From positions 304,035-368,034 of the forward strand of contig VWZL01005000.1 in the NCBI GenBank assembly GCA_013396915.1: DNA of 64,000 nucleotides, in the 5' to 3' direction. Positions within the stretch are counted from its first letter, which is position 1, and every line of letters starts with the position of its first letter. Position numbers and translations under genes: made by a program. Origin of the DNA: Stercorarius parasiticus (taxonomy: Eukaryota; Chordata; Aves; Charadriiformes; Stercorariidae). Below, piece by piece: positions 1 through 12,500 of the stretch. The notes below the pieces were generated by a model, which saw nothing but the letters and a program-made list of their open reading frames with translations, did not search any database and was not told where the DNA came from.

Positions 1-983
1 ACTAATAAAGGGACTAAGTTATCCTTTGGATATGTACTTTTAAGAGTTTTATGATTACTGTCTCTTAAACTAGGTGAGACTATTGTGGATGAAATAACTG
101 GGTTAAACATTGACAAAGGATCATGTAATTGTATTGTACTGGGCAGGTAAAAATAAGTTTTCATGTCAAGCCACAGAAATATGGATATGAAAGTCCTTCT
201 GCCCTTGAAGGTTGTAAGCTCTATTAACCTATGTTCTACTGTAAGGCAGTGGGTGCGTACATGAAACAGTAGTTAAAAAATATAAATCTATCCATCCAGG
301 GGTTAATCAGATTTCTTCTTGCATCGAGAGGGCTATGATCAACCCCTTGTTATGCTCTGCTGGAAGGAGCACTGACCAGAGCCATCCCCACATGTGAGCA
401 GAGGTGTTTTCCCAGCTCAGACCCACCTTCTGACAATGCCCCTGCGCTTAAACACTTGCTAAAATTCTGCCTCAGTGGCTATAATACCCTCCATCAACTG
501 CTTCTCACCAGCCTGTTGAGACTCTGCCTCTCCACCTTATTTAGCTACTGTTTAGCATATCCCTTGTTACTCTCATTTTCTTTTTCCAATGAACTCACTG
601 CATGATTGATTCTTGCTAATTCTGCCAGCCAGTCACTAACTGCTTGTTTCCAAACAGGCTTGTCGCATCACTTCAGCAATTTATGCTGCGCTCTTCCTCT
701 CTTCTCTTTCCTGCCGCAGCCATCACCGAAACCCAGATGCAAGTGGTTGCCTGAAAGCTGAAATGGGTCACTGTGGCTCCACACACCATTGTGCCTCTCA
801 CAGCACTGTCTCCTCTTCCCTTCTGCAAATGCAGGTTGAGCAGTTGACCTGAAGGTGTAAGTGGTTTTAATCTTCCCAGTTTCTTTGAATAGTTCAGAGT
901 GAATTTAATATTTCAGCTTCTACCAAGCTCATCAGAATATTCCACGTCTGGGAGGTGTGTGTTGGGAGGAAAACAAGAGAAAA

Positions 984-1007
984 GAAATGAGAAAGGAAAT
1001 GAGAAAG
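984..1007. repeat. 12-bp tandem duplication in purine-rich tract
   Basis: The unit GAAATGAGAAAG occurs twice in perfect tandem, inside a stretch from about 975 to 1020 that is almost entirely A and G. It is a simple low-complexity repeat with no sign of function. Confidence 0.85.
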
Positions 1008-1775
1008 GAAAAGAGAAGGACCAAAACCATTAACAGAATGCCTTAGACAGCTTCATGAATTTTAATTTTGCCAGAGAGTGACCAGGAAACAATGTCCTTT
1101 AAGATGAAAGATGACTCAAGTACACAGAGCAAGTTTCACATGCATTCTTGTGACAGGTAAGTATGCTGCTCCTGAGGAGAGAAAAGCCTTTTAAATTATT
1201 AGTGTCCAGGCCCCACGTAGCCCTGACCTCACCTAGGACCCCACCTGTACCCCCTGCCCAGGGCCCCTGCTCCTCGCTGCTTCCTGACAGTTACACATAA
1301 GGATATCTTGGATATAAAAATCCCATAAATTGCAGTTTGGAAGACTGCGGCATGACCACAGCATATGGACAGTTCTGTTTCCTCTGGAATTATGAAAAAT
1401 ATCTGTGCAACTGGTAAGTGAAACCTTCACAAATCATGATCAAGGGAAAAGATTTAACAGCTTTCAATACAGAAGAGATTTAAGTATTGAACTAAAATAT
1501 AAAACAGTAGCTGCTTCAACCTTTTTTATATGCACTATTCCTCCATTTTACCGCTACCTCTTTTGACATGAACACTCAAATTCATCTTCAAATTCTGTTT
1601 GTTCTGATGAGACATCTTAGCTCACTTTTAAAGGACATGAAAGGTCCAAAGATCTGTGGTTGAATAGTGGTTCAACCTCAGACAGAGATTGCTTTATGGT
1701 GATCAAATCTGTTTAATAAAACAATTACTTTCATAGGAAAACAGGAAAAAAAACCCAAAACCAAGAAAACTCGAG

Positions 1776-1797
1776 TATTAAAGAGATATTAAAGAGA
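1776..1797. repeat. 11-bp perfect tandem duplication
   Basis: The unit TATTAAAGAGA is repeated twice without a mismatch and is followed by a partial third copy (GATATTGAT). It is probably a slippage product. Confidence 0.8.
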
Positions 1798-4700
1798 GAT
1801 ATTGATTTAATATCATACTACCACAACAGGTTGACATTTTGGGGAACATCTGATTTTTCTATTCAAGAGAATTTTGGGGCTGACGGGGACCAGGGCTTGT
1901 TAGACTTCTTATTAAATGTAATGATTAACATCACAAGTGGCAGCTCTACATACAGAACTTATGTGAATAATATGGATCTGAGCCGCTTTACCCAGAACAC
2001 CGTATTTCCTAAAGTTAGTGCTACCTAACAGAATTTTGAGGAAATGTATGATACTTGTGGCAGAGTTCACATCTCTTTGAGCTGTCTGCAAAAGCAAACA
2101 GATTCCACTGCATTTTTTTCTTAGGAAGCATTCACATTTCTTTCCCTACTTACAAAACCTAGAAATTTGGAGAAGAGTTTGTATTGTTTGTTCTCTTTTA
2201 AAGAAGCTTGTAATTTCAGTATCCAGAAAACTGAAACCTAAACCCCAGTCAAGGTACATCACAGGTTCTTGTCCTGAAGGGATGTCATACCTGATCCTTT
2301 ATACTTTCTCTTGTGAATGCCCCTCATTCTTGACAACAGCATCAATTTCCACTACTTGTCTGAGCACTTCTGCAGACAATGGTGTTCCTTGTTCCATGTC
2401 ATTGATCCTATATAGAAGAGCTTCCCAACGTTAGGTCATTTATCCATTGCCCTTTCCTCATCTCTTACTTTCAAACAACAAATTCTGCAATGTTCATAGT
2501 CTAAGGTAATAACTGGGGGATTTTTTTCCAACTTTCTTACTCCATTCCTTCTCACTGCATTTTGCTTCAATTCGTCTGCAGTTCATGAGGGCTTCTAACT
2601 GTCAATTTCTCCAGTATTTGAAACAAGTTCTTAACAGGGTAAGACAGGGTTAAAGGGAAGGGAAAATTCTAGGTGTTATTGTAATAATTGGCAATACAAA
2701 TAAAAAGTTATCTTCTTTGGAGTTTATTTCTCTGTGCAAGGAGGGCTGAAACATGCTTTGTATTCAGTTTTCTCCCCTGTGACTTACATTTTAATATCCT
2801 TAAGGTAATTCTCAGAGGTGAGAGTGTTTCACTTCTGGGGTCACTGCATCAGGACTCTGCGATACTCTGTGATCAGGAAGGATACTGTTCATGGCATTCA
2901 TGTAGGATGGTTTTCCATCTAATTGAACTATCATGACCAGTCTGCCTTTTTTTCCCAACTCATGCAGTCGGCCTTCATCAAAACAATTTGCTTTCTACAG
3001 GAAGATGAGACCAACAAGCGACACTTGCATCACGAAATGAAAAAATAGTGGTAAATCATACATGACAAATGGAGTTCTAGGAAAGTTTAGGGTGCTGTTC
3101 ACCACTGTTCCCAAGTAGATTCAATTTATTGTTCCCCCAGGAACAGACACTGTAGCTCACGCAGTAAAGTATTGTTTTTGCCAATTACTGAGGATAATGG
3201 TGTATATTTCAGAGCTGTTGCATTATTCTTGAATGGTGTTTCTTGTTTACTAAACAAAAATGTGTTTTTCATACATACGTTGTTTAAACCTGTCGGATTC
3301 AAGAACAAGCTTGTTTTGTGTAATTCTCTAAAAATAGAATCATGATTACTGTATAAATTTTTTCCACTTATTACTGGTAGAATTTAAGTTCTATTCATAT
3401 ATATGTTTTTAAGGACTTCTTTCAGAACAGCATTGCAAGTAATTGGTCCGTAATAATTGCCTAAGTTGATAGTTCGACTACCAGGAACTGAACCAGTTAT
3501 TTTTGTCAAGTTGAAATATCAAGTTCGGAAGGTGTCTTTTACTCCTTAATTGAAGATACTTCTTAAAGCAACACTAAAGAAGAAAGAATCACTAGTTACC
3601 GGACAATCAGTGGAGGAAGACCATATTAAGAACCAATTATTAATTCCTATATGATGAGACAAATTTACACCTGTTCCTGGCCAGCAGGTTGGTTTTCAGA
3701 GAACCTCTGAGCTTAAGGGGAACCTAAGCCACCCATAGCGTTGCAGCACCACTTTTAGGCATTTTGCCTAACTATTACATACTGAAGGAAACAGCTGTGA
3801 CTTAAAGTGTCTTCTGCAGATAGCCTAAGTACCATATGGTAAACTTGCACCCAAGCTTATGGTTAAGCGGTGTGCACATACAGGTCAAGTCATGAATTTG
3901 GACTGCTTTTCTCTCTCTATCATCTTTTCCAGAAATTGGGGTGAAATGGTGTCTTACATGCTTTTGCATGTGGAGTACAGGAAAGGACTTAAATTTGTAA
4001 GGACAGAAGTGATAGTAGGAAAAAAAAAAAAAGAGGTGAAGTATGAAAAACACCTAATAGAGGTATAATTAAAAGTCTTTATGTTCTCCTATCATGTTGT
4101 CCTTAAGGAACAGACCTATAAAAGAGTTCGTGAGCTAATTTTTTAAATTTCAGTGGAGTTGATCACAATTGGAGTTGGACTTTAAGAAAATGTTGAGCTC
4201 CTAGTAGACAATTTGTGGACTGACTTCCTATTAAAATCTAGTCACTTCCTTCGGTGTCTTAGTGAGACCTAAAATTTTTTGAATGTTTTGTCCCAGCTAT
4301 AGGGGTTTAGTTGTTGTGAAAAGCATAGCATGAATTGCTGTCTTGATACTCTCCCTGAATAACAAACAGGTATATTTTGTCACTTGAATGTTTTTATAGT
4401 CACATATAAGTTACAATGTTCTGTCATTGCAGAGTTTGCCTCCTAAACTTCCAGAGGAAGTTGGACTTGCTTATACCAAATCTGTACATGAATTTCTAAC
4501 ACACAGAGAAGTACAGTAGTAAATAAGATTTATGCTCAGAGTTTATTACTGATGAATAGAGTCATGCTGGAGTCAGACTAGAAAAGTCCCAAGTTTGATG
4601 GGATACGTGATATGCAAGCAGAAGACAAAATTTTACTGAGGTGATGAAGTGACTATAGTTTTCAGAAGGATTTTCAAAGGAGTGCAGGAGAGTAAGTCAT

Positions 4701-5390
4701 CCCCCTCCAGCTGATGTTCAGCAAAAGCTGGGTGCCAAAGTCCCTTAAGCTCTCTTATACATTTTGTTCAGTAACTCTACTGGAGCGCTCTTAGCCTTAT
4801 TTATCACCACAGGGAAAGGCTCGGCCTTTTTTTTTTCCACTTTCCTTTACACTAGGTGGGAAAATCTGTCAGCTTTATTAGTTAAAGATGGTGGACGTCT
4901 TTCATGTTTATGAGATGCAATTGTGTCCTTTGTTTTGTTCGCATTATGGAAATGAAATGTCCCTGTTATATTATCTGTGAGTTCCTTACTTAAAGTATGC
5001 ATTACCAGGGTCAGGCTTGTTTTCAGCGTGAGAGATTATTTGCTTTGAGGTCATCTCAGTGTCATCAACACAATTTATAGGTAGCTTGGGAACTATAATT
5101 CTTTTTGCTCAATTTCAGCCATTTTTGAAAATTCAGATTTGCACATCAGATTGACTTCTCTCCCCCTTTGAGCTCTAACTCCATGCAGGCTTGTCTCTGT
5201 AGCCCTCCTGCACCTTCGAGCACTTCTGGACTCTTCCAGGATGTGGACTGGGATGGTTCAGCCAAGGGAAAGGTGGGAGAAGAGCTGTGAGATGGGGTTT
5301 TGCATGCTTTACCTGCTTCTACTGGAAGATGTAGAGCCTTGGCATTGCTCTCTGATGAACGGCCCCTAAGCCAGTCCTCCAATAAAAATA

Positions 5391-5470
5391 TCACAGAATC
5401 ACAGAATGGTTCAGGTTGGAAGGGACCCTAAAGATCATCTAGTTCCAACCCCCCTGCCCTGGGCAGGGAA
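5391..5470 (-). mobile_element. CR1 LINE, 3' end fragment
   Basis: Read on the minus strand this is the terminal 3' untranslated part of a CR1 retrotransposon. On the plus strand it starts with the reiterated tail (TCACAGAATCACAGAATGG) and runs through the conserved GGTTGGAAGGGACC and CATCTAGTTCCAACC blocks to CCTGCCCTGGGCAGGG. The match fades after about 5470, so only roughly 80 bases are preserved and none of the ORF. The fragment is 5'-truncated, as most CR1 copies are. Confidence 0.93.
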
Positions 5471-7738
5471 AATCTCAATCTGTGTATGCTGGAATACCTT
5501 CAGGGCTATGCTGAAGTCGACCTGCTAGAGTTCTTGGGAAGCATTATATGGGTCTGTTACTGGTCTGAATTACCTGCAGGATATCTAGCCCTGGCTCTCT
5601 GTGCAGTCCCTGTCTACTGCTTCTACTCCTACAATGAGATGACGGGTTTACAGTGAGATAACACAAAGAATAACCTATGGTTTTTCCTTTCAAGACCCAA
5701 GAAGGTTCTGGTGCTATCCACACTAAGGTGACAGGGAATTGTAGGGAGCCTGAACACAGGCTAAATGCTGGTTACGTGAAAGGAGTCCTCAGGGCTCCAT
5801 GGTGTGGAGCGTGTAGCTCACACCACAGTTTCCCTGGCCAGCACGTGGATGCATGTGCATGGTAGTGTGCACATCTGCATGTGCAGGAAGGTTCCCTGGG
5901 ACAAAGGCCCATAAAAAGCTGAGAAGCAGCCTCAGTTGCCCTATGCAGTAGCATAGTACTCTGGTTATGTGGTCATTGTACTGTGGTGGAGCCCATACAC
6001 AGACACTGTGTTGCTCATGGTAGGGAAGATCCCATTTCTGTCTCTGCAAAACTTCTTTTCTCATCCTATACACAAGTTCAGATTTGATTCTCTCCACAGT
6101 TCTTAATGAAATATTCTCTTTACAGTTTTTCTTTTTTTTTTTCATTCCCATCAAGCCCTTTCGCTCTTCAAAGGTTCACTGGACACATGTTTAAAGTAAT
6201 TACAGTATATAGTAAACTAGAATCTTAAGAGAAGGGCAGGAAATCAGTCTATTATGGAGGATTTTAGTTGATTTGCCAAATTAAAGTTTCAGATCACCAC
6301 ACAGCAGTGATATAATTAAGTGTCAGAGAGAGAAGGCTAAATGCATGAATAAAATATCTTATTGTATCATTATACTTTTATAATAAGATTTACTTGTCAA
6401 CTTAAAATGTAATAATGTAACTAACAAGATAATTTATTTCTCAATATAATGAAGACATACAGAAGGCAGAGGCAGGACCTTGTAAGATGCCAGCTTCAGT
6501 CTGTGTCTGAGTCTGCCTGGTAGCATGCACACTTAATGAAGGAAAAACCCTACTGAACTGAAGGAGGGGGCATAGCTGCGTAGGATGGATAGCGGGTGAG
6601 GAAAGAGAGGCAGTAGGCATGAAGTTTGGATGTGGTGGAGGAGAGAAAGATGAGAGAAAAACTGTGATGACAGAAGGTGTTAGAGTCTGCTGGGGAAGAC
6701 GCTACCATATGCATTTCTCCAATTGATGGAACAAGACATTTCCATAATGTAAACTTTCAGAGAAAGAAGGTTAAAATAACTATTTGCCTTGGTGTGGGCT
6801 GAGACGATATGTATGGAAAGCTATCCCAGACTGGCTGACACATGCTATCTTGTCTGGCTGTGTAAGTTTAATGATGCCTTCCTTAGGAAAAAGGAGGTCT
6901 ACTGGAAGTCAACCAGGAAGACAGAAATCTTCAGGAGCTTCTCCCTGAATTAACTACATTTGATAAAGACTGCAATTTACAAAAATGTGAGAGCTGCTTA
7001 AAGAGGTAGTGAGGCATAATTCACTACCATCTAGGTTCTAAGACTTTGACAGGACCAAGTCCTGGAAAGGTCCTGTTCACCACCATTTCTAGATGATGAG
7101 CAATGTCCTTTACTTTCCAGCTTTAAATTCTTGTAAGTGGAATTGTGTAAGAATGGGCATGTATTTCCAAAGGTACAGAGGGCCATGCTACCATTCTGGC
7201 TGGCTTCACAAACAGCAACCCAGGGATGTGCAGCATGAGACCCTGCACGAGCTACTACAAAGACTGTCATCGCTTCCTTCCTGGCTCATTCCCACAGACA
7301 CCAGTGCTTCCAGCGACCGCCATTCTCGCTCAAGGCAATTAGAGAAACACATCTCCCTGTGTCTGAATGGATCACAATACAGATGTGGGTGTACTGGGGC
7401 TGTGTTCAGCATCACTGTAGCGGGTGAACGGATGCAGGACTCTCTCAGGGAGAGAATGGCACATCCTAACCTGATCTGGTGATTCTTATTAAACCTGGGT
7501 TTTGGCCAAGTGCTGAGGAAGCTGGCTCTTGCCGATGTCTGTGCAGATCTGTAGGGATTCGGTGGAAATGGTTGCAGGATAGACTGCAGCCTGTGAGAGT
7601 GCTGGAGCATCTAGGAGGTGCTGACAGGCTCCCTGTGTCTTCATGGAAGAAGAAAGAGTTTCTGTGATTATCATCCATGGTAAATTTCTAGCTGTGCAGG
7701 ACCGTGTTGTGGAAAGTATGACATTTCTGTATAATCTA

Positions 7739-7753
7739 CTCTCTCTCTCTCTC
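7739..7753. repeat. (CT)n microsatellite
   Basis: This is an uninterrupted CT dinucleotide run of 15 bases and a likely polymorphic simple repeat. Confidence 0.9.
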
Positions 7754-8578
7754 GTATATCACATGTAATCTATACAGCCAGGCGATACACAGAATAATAA
7801 TTGCACACAATGTAAGTGCATTCCTGAACTGTGTAGCATAAATATGAATGAGAGGGAACATACTGCACTTTAAATTCTTTGTATATTGTGCTGCATGTTA
7901 TGACAATTAGTACACTGGGGTACATCATTCAAAATGTGAGAAGTACAGTACCTGCAAATGATGTTTTGTTTTTCTTCTTATAGCTGCCAGATGGTGTGGA
8001 ACCATTTACACAACACCTGAGTGTTAGTGCATTTTAAGCAGGGAAAGAAGGATCCTGCTTAGTGTTTTGTTTCTCTCTCTTTATTTTTTTCCTTTTAAAA
8101 TATTTTAATTCTTAGCACCTAGCCAGCAAGTCAGAAGAACATGAACAGAAAAAAAAAGCACCTATTTAGTGTATTCCCAAGACACTTCAGGAACTTTGAT
8201 TTAAGTAAAGAAAGAACAGAGTTTCTCATTGTTGCTTTTATGACAGTGGAAAAACGGAAAATGTTATTTACCTTGCTTATTTTGTTTCTTCACAGAGGTG
8301 TAGTGTGATATGACTTGCCTTGGAGACACAACTAGAACACTTGTTTCAGGACTATCTTAAGAGACCTCTTAGACATGAATGAACATATGTACCACATGGA
8401 TCCTCATGACATAAGGCAACATTATATTGTCCTGTTAAAAAAAACGGACTTACAAAAGAGATCTTCCACTCATATACAATTTGATAAGCATTTAAGAAAC
8501 AAGTGTACAAACTGTCTCTCTACTACAGTGAAGGATATATAAAAATTGCAAAGTTTTCTAATACTTTTTTTTTTTCAG

Positions 8579-8647
8579 AGCTTGAAAATACTGTGAAATA
8601 CCAAACAGAAGTGAAAAAGAGAATGAAGTATTTTCACCTCTACTGCA
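8579..8647 (+). other. Candidate exon (splice-flanked open segment), unknown
   Basis: A 69-base segment lies between a strong 3' splice-site look-alike (T-rich tract ending TTTTTCAG at 8571-8578, with a possible branch site near TTCTAAT) and a near-consensus donor (GCA followed by GTAAGTG at 8648). Only one frame is open; it reads LENTVKYQTEVKKRMKYFHL and two or three further residues. It enters with two bases of a split codon and leaves one base over. The peptide was not recognised. About 23 open codons are expected often by chance, so this is weak evidence for a gene. Confidence 0.18.
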
Positions 8648-9334
8648 GTAAGTGTTCCTGGCCACTCTACATAGGACTGTTATTTGCCTGGGTGGGCCGT
8701 TAGTCTTAACATGTTTGTTTTTTCTTGGATAGCTGAGATGGTGCCACAAACAGGCCACAGCTGTGAGGTCAGTATACTCAGACTGGCTCCAAGTCATCTC
8801 TCCAAAGAAACCAGGAAGTTTTCAAAATCAGTAAAGTTTGGTTTTATTTGAATGGAACTTCACTTTTTTAAGTAAAGCTCTAAGCAAATAGGGAACACAG
8901 ACTGGAAGTCGCAACTAAGAAACATAATGCTTTTCCATACAGCTCTTACCCTGTCCATTGTGTCCTAGCCAATGATTTCTTGCTTCTAAGCTTTCCTGCA
9001 GTTAACACTGTAATGCTAGCTTATAAAAAGCTGCTGAGGCCCCTTTGGTCATCAGAAATTCCTTTCCATGGCTCTGTGGTCTCTCTGTGCTGTGATTCCT
9101 TCATGCATCATAGCATGTGGTGTCTTGAGCCCTTTCTTCCTGAATATGCACAAAATCTCTCCAAGGATGTGTGCAATCTTTTGTCTTCTTCCATATGTTC
9201 TGCCTGACCTAGTCCAGAAACACTTTCCTTCTTAAAGAAACTGTTGAAAACAAACAAGTCAAATATACCCCCAAACACCCCATGTGTGTTATGGTGATGG
9301 AGACTTGAGTTCTCCCATCTGCAACAGAGGCTGA

Positions 9335-9568
9335 AGCTACACTTACACTGCAGCATGTTTAGACGGACATCAGCTAGCTTAAAATTGCCGTTCTGGGAAT
9401 CTGCTGGCAGCGCTGCCATGGTAGCACATTCGTGGTGTGAGCTCCAGCGAAGATGGGAAAAACTTCAGATACAAAAGTTCACTAAGCGGCAGCTATTCCA
9501 CTGGTGCTGACCTACGTAAAGCTAGCAAAAGTGTGTGTATGTGGGCTACAGTTGTTGCTGTGTAAGCT
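9335..9568. repeat. Possible decayed non-autonomous DNA element with imperfect terminal inverted repeats
   Basis: The left end runs from AGCTACAC to CTAGCTT over about 45 bases. The right end, read on the other strand, starts AGCTTACAC and also reaches CTAGCTT after a similar distance. The interior is richer in GC than its flanks and contains several ACAC and GTGT motifs near both ends. The arrangement and overall look recall short palindromic DNA-transposon relics in reptile genomes, but the match is by eye only and no target-site duplication was established. Confidence 0.25.
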
Positions 9569-12500
9569 TATCCCTAATGCACAGTAAACATTTTATGCTG
9601 CTGAAGTCATACACTTGATTCATTGACTGGCATTTTTCTAGTCACCTTTTTCTGGGTTTCAATGATTTCTTTTTCTGTTACCAGTCCCACTCATGTCATT
9701 ATATGGGGTTCTGTATGTAAATTCTGATATGTTTAAATCCCATCAATATGTTTGGTTACCTTTTCTTCTTAAATTAAAAGAACCAATATACATTGATGAT
9801 CAATTTAGAGAAATTACCATTTTTTTTACTTTTTGTGGAAAAAATAAAAAAAGGAAAAAAGTTTTGGAGATTTCCGGAGCTGGCACACTGTCCTCTTCCT
9901 TTGAAAGAGTGTAAGAGGTGGATTAGAATAGTGACCTTTGCTGCACGTACAAGGGAGAAGGGAAGGAGAACTGTTGCTAACCTTCAGTTTCCAACATTCT
10001 CCCACCTGTTCACGCTGTAGGAAGTCGCTAACGTTCAAAGTCAAATTGCTAAAGTATTTGAGCATTTGAAGCCTGCGTTATAATATTGGCCAGTCTAAGT
10101 AAGTTCTATCCAGTCTTGGAGAAAGGGAGGATAAGAGGAAGGGAGGAGATATTGTATTACATTGCTAGTTGATTAGGGTCATTCAACCTTACAGAACACA
10201 CGTAATTTGATATAATCTGATATAGCGCATCTTCAAGAAATAGAGTTTTCACAGTGGGTAGAAGCTTGTGGGCAGGTAATAAAATCCCCGCACTGACCAG
10301 AAACTGTTGTGAACATCTGTTCCCTGACTACTTAAATTATACTTGGACAGTTTGATGCATCCCTGGCATCCATCCCATGTTCTAGCGGAATGAAAATGGA
10401 AGAGAAGAAGAATGTAAAATCAGAGAATCCTGTTGGGTTGTAATCTTTCTTTCTGCTCTTTCTATTTTCTTCTGCCTCCAGTAAATCTGTCACATCTTTG
10501 TTTAGAAACCCATGACATTCTTTCCCTCGGTTTTATTTGCAGCTGCCTGCTTCTTATTTTGCATACATTGATTACAGCCATGCAAGGCTTCAGACTTAAT
10601 TAAAAGGCATGGCAAGAGAAAGATAGAGGTTTCTACAGAAATATCTTCTTGTGGAACGTCCTGTTGAGTTAAATCCAGCCTAGCAACCTATAATTTCTCA
10701 AATAAATGATTCTTCCATGAATGTCTTCTTTCAGTACCATCTTCACCTGCATTCTGCTGGGCTGATGTCACACTCAGGGGTTTTATATATAGCCTTAAAA
10801 AAAAAAGCTAGAAGGATGATTGGTTTGGTTGAAGCTATTATGATGGCACACAAAAATATTAATTGCCTTCAACTTCCCCAGGTATTACAGCAAAAGAACA
10901 ATTAGTTCCCATTCCCACGTTAAAGCTACACTTAAGCCCAGTTTTTAAACTGTACTTATGCACCTGAAGTGTTAGTGTAACGTGGCAGATTTTCCATACT
11001 GGCAAAACCAGTGCTTTATCTAACAAAAACTGAAAAATGAAAGTTGCTGCACAGATTTTAAACTCCATTTAAAACAGCAATAATCATTGATTAAGTCAGA
11101 ATTATTAGTGTTTTTAAGGGTCTTTTTATCCCATTTTGGCTCAAGGATATAATCTCGTTTTGGCATGCTTGCATGAAAATGGGTTGGTGCCTGGGGCTTG
11201 GCTTCCACAACAGTAATTTGGAATATGAGTCATCTATCATTAGTTTATGCATATGCAAAAATGTAGACCTCGTGTTTTATGGTTGTGGAGGAAGACTACA
11301 GCATGTAATCACAGGTGTACTTCAACTGTGTGGCCTTAGGAGATGCTCCAGCTGATATTCTTTGCTGCCAATGGCAGAGAAATCCTTTACCATACACACT
11401 GGTATAAATCTACTCCATACATAAAAAGGAACACATTGTGATTTCAGTAATCGTACCAGGCACAAAATGCAACTACTAGCTTTTATTCAAATAAAATTCT
11501 GTAATCCTTTCCACACGCTCAGAGCTGCATTCAGCTGGGAACTCTGAGAATAGCTCATGTGCCTTATGAGAAATGGAGTACAGTGAAAGACAGAATTATG
11601 TGCCTCATTCAACAAATATGTTAATATTGAAGATTTTTTCCCCTCCTGTGGGTAAAGGAGGAGACAACTGGCAAAAATCCTGGCCACAAAAGGCAACTGA
11701 AGTTTCTATGCTAAGACACATGTGCTAATTCTGTCAGATGGGTATGCTTCATGTCTTCCCAAGGAACTAGGACCTGCCAAAATCCTTTGTGCCGTTCCTC
11801 TCTCTGCTTCCTCAGAATAACTTCTATGTAGGTCTTTGGTCTAATTTGCCATCAACTCATTTGTTGGTACAGGTAACAAGACCCTGGTTTAAAGGCAAAA
11901 TTCTTCCACATTAATTATCTCTCCTTGTGAAGTCCTTCACAGAATCATTAATTTGCAAAGCCCAAGCTTGCTTCATTGAAAGGAAAAAAACCTCAATATA
12001 TAAATGATCTTTAAATACTGTATTAACAACCCAGAATCCTCTTTCCTCCTCTTCCTCCAGCCTGGATTTTTCTCCTTCTTCTCTCACTTATCTGCATGCC
12101 ACATCTCCATAAATTCAGCACATGATATACTTAAAAATGGAAATAATAGCAAATCTCATGCTTTTTCTTTCCACGTTTTGTAAGACCAATAACTAGATTA
12201 ATGTAGTAGGATGTGTATGAAAGTATTTTTCCCAGAGAAACTTAAATCAAGCAGGTGTATTTTGTACTCTGTCTCTTCTGGGTGAAAGAAGACAGTTCCT
12301 TGCCTCTTCTGGCATAAGATTTGTATCTGAGAACTGCAAAACATATCCCCCTTACAGAGAGTACACTCCAGTAGAAGGTAATGGTTGTGGACCAAAAAGA
12401 AAAGCAAATTAGAAAAAAAAAAAAAAGAGAAATCAAAGTAAGAGAACAAAACTAAAAGCAAAGGATGAGGACCTTTTATTGTCCATAGAAAATCTACAAG

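Larger units (their letters stand above)
1..5390. other. Unique AT-rich sequence without a supported gene
   Basis: No repeat family or protein was recognised here. Short open frames are all of chance length. Simple repeats are present: a 12-base tandem duplication at 984-1007 in a purine-rich tract, an 11-base tandem duplication at 1776-1797, and an A-run at 4020-4032. Splice-like segments at 74-146 and 1075-1156 were noted but are too short to support. Confidence 0.6.

Noticed and set aside
74..146. Splice-flanked 73-base open segment
   Set aside because: The acceptor is mediocre and the donor (GTAAAA) weak. The open length is expected by chance and the phase does not fit the other candidates.
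1075..1156. Segment with a perfect CAG/GTAAGT donor
   Set aside because: The donor is excellent, but the acceptor is ordinary, only 26 codons are open and the peptide is unrecognised. It was not listed as a feature.
3001..3048. Acceptor TTGCTTTCTACAG followed by 15 codons and a stop
   Set aside because: This has the same problem as the 7984 segment: short, unrecognised and without supporting 3' signals.
7090..7680. Cluster of overlapping open frames up to 134 codons on both strands
   Set aside because: The frames overlap in opposite directions, show no recognisable domain and coincide with a modest GC rise that lowers stop-codon frequency.
7984..8037. Strong acceptor (TTTTTCTTCTTATAG) followed by 17 codons and a stop, resembling a terminal exon
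   Set aside because: It is too short to separate from chance and no polyadenylation signal is evident close downstream.
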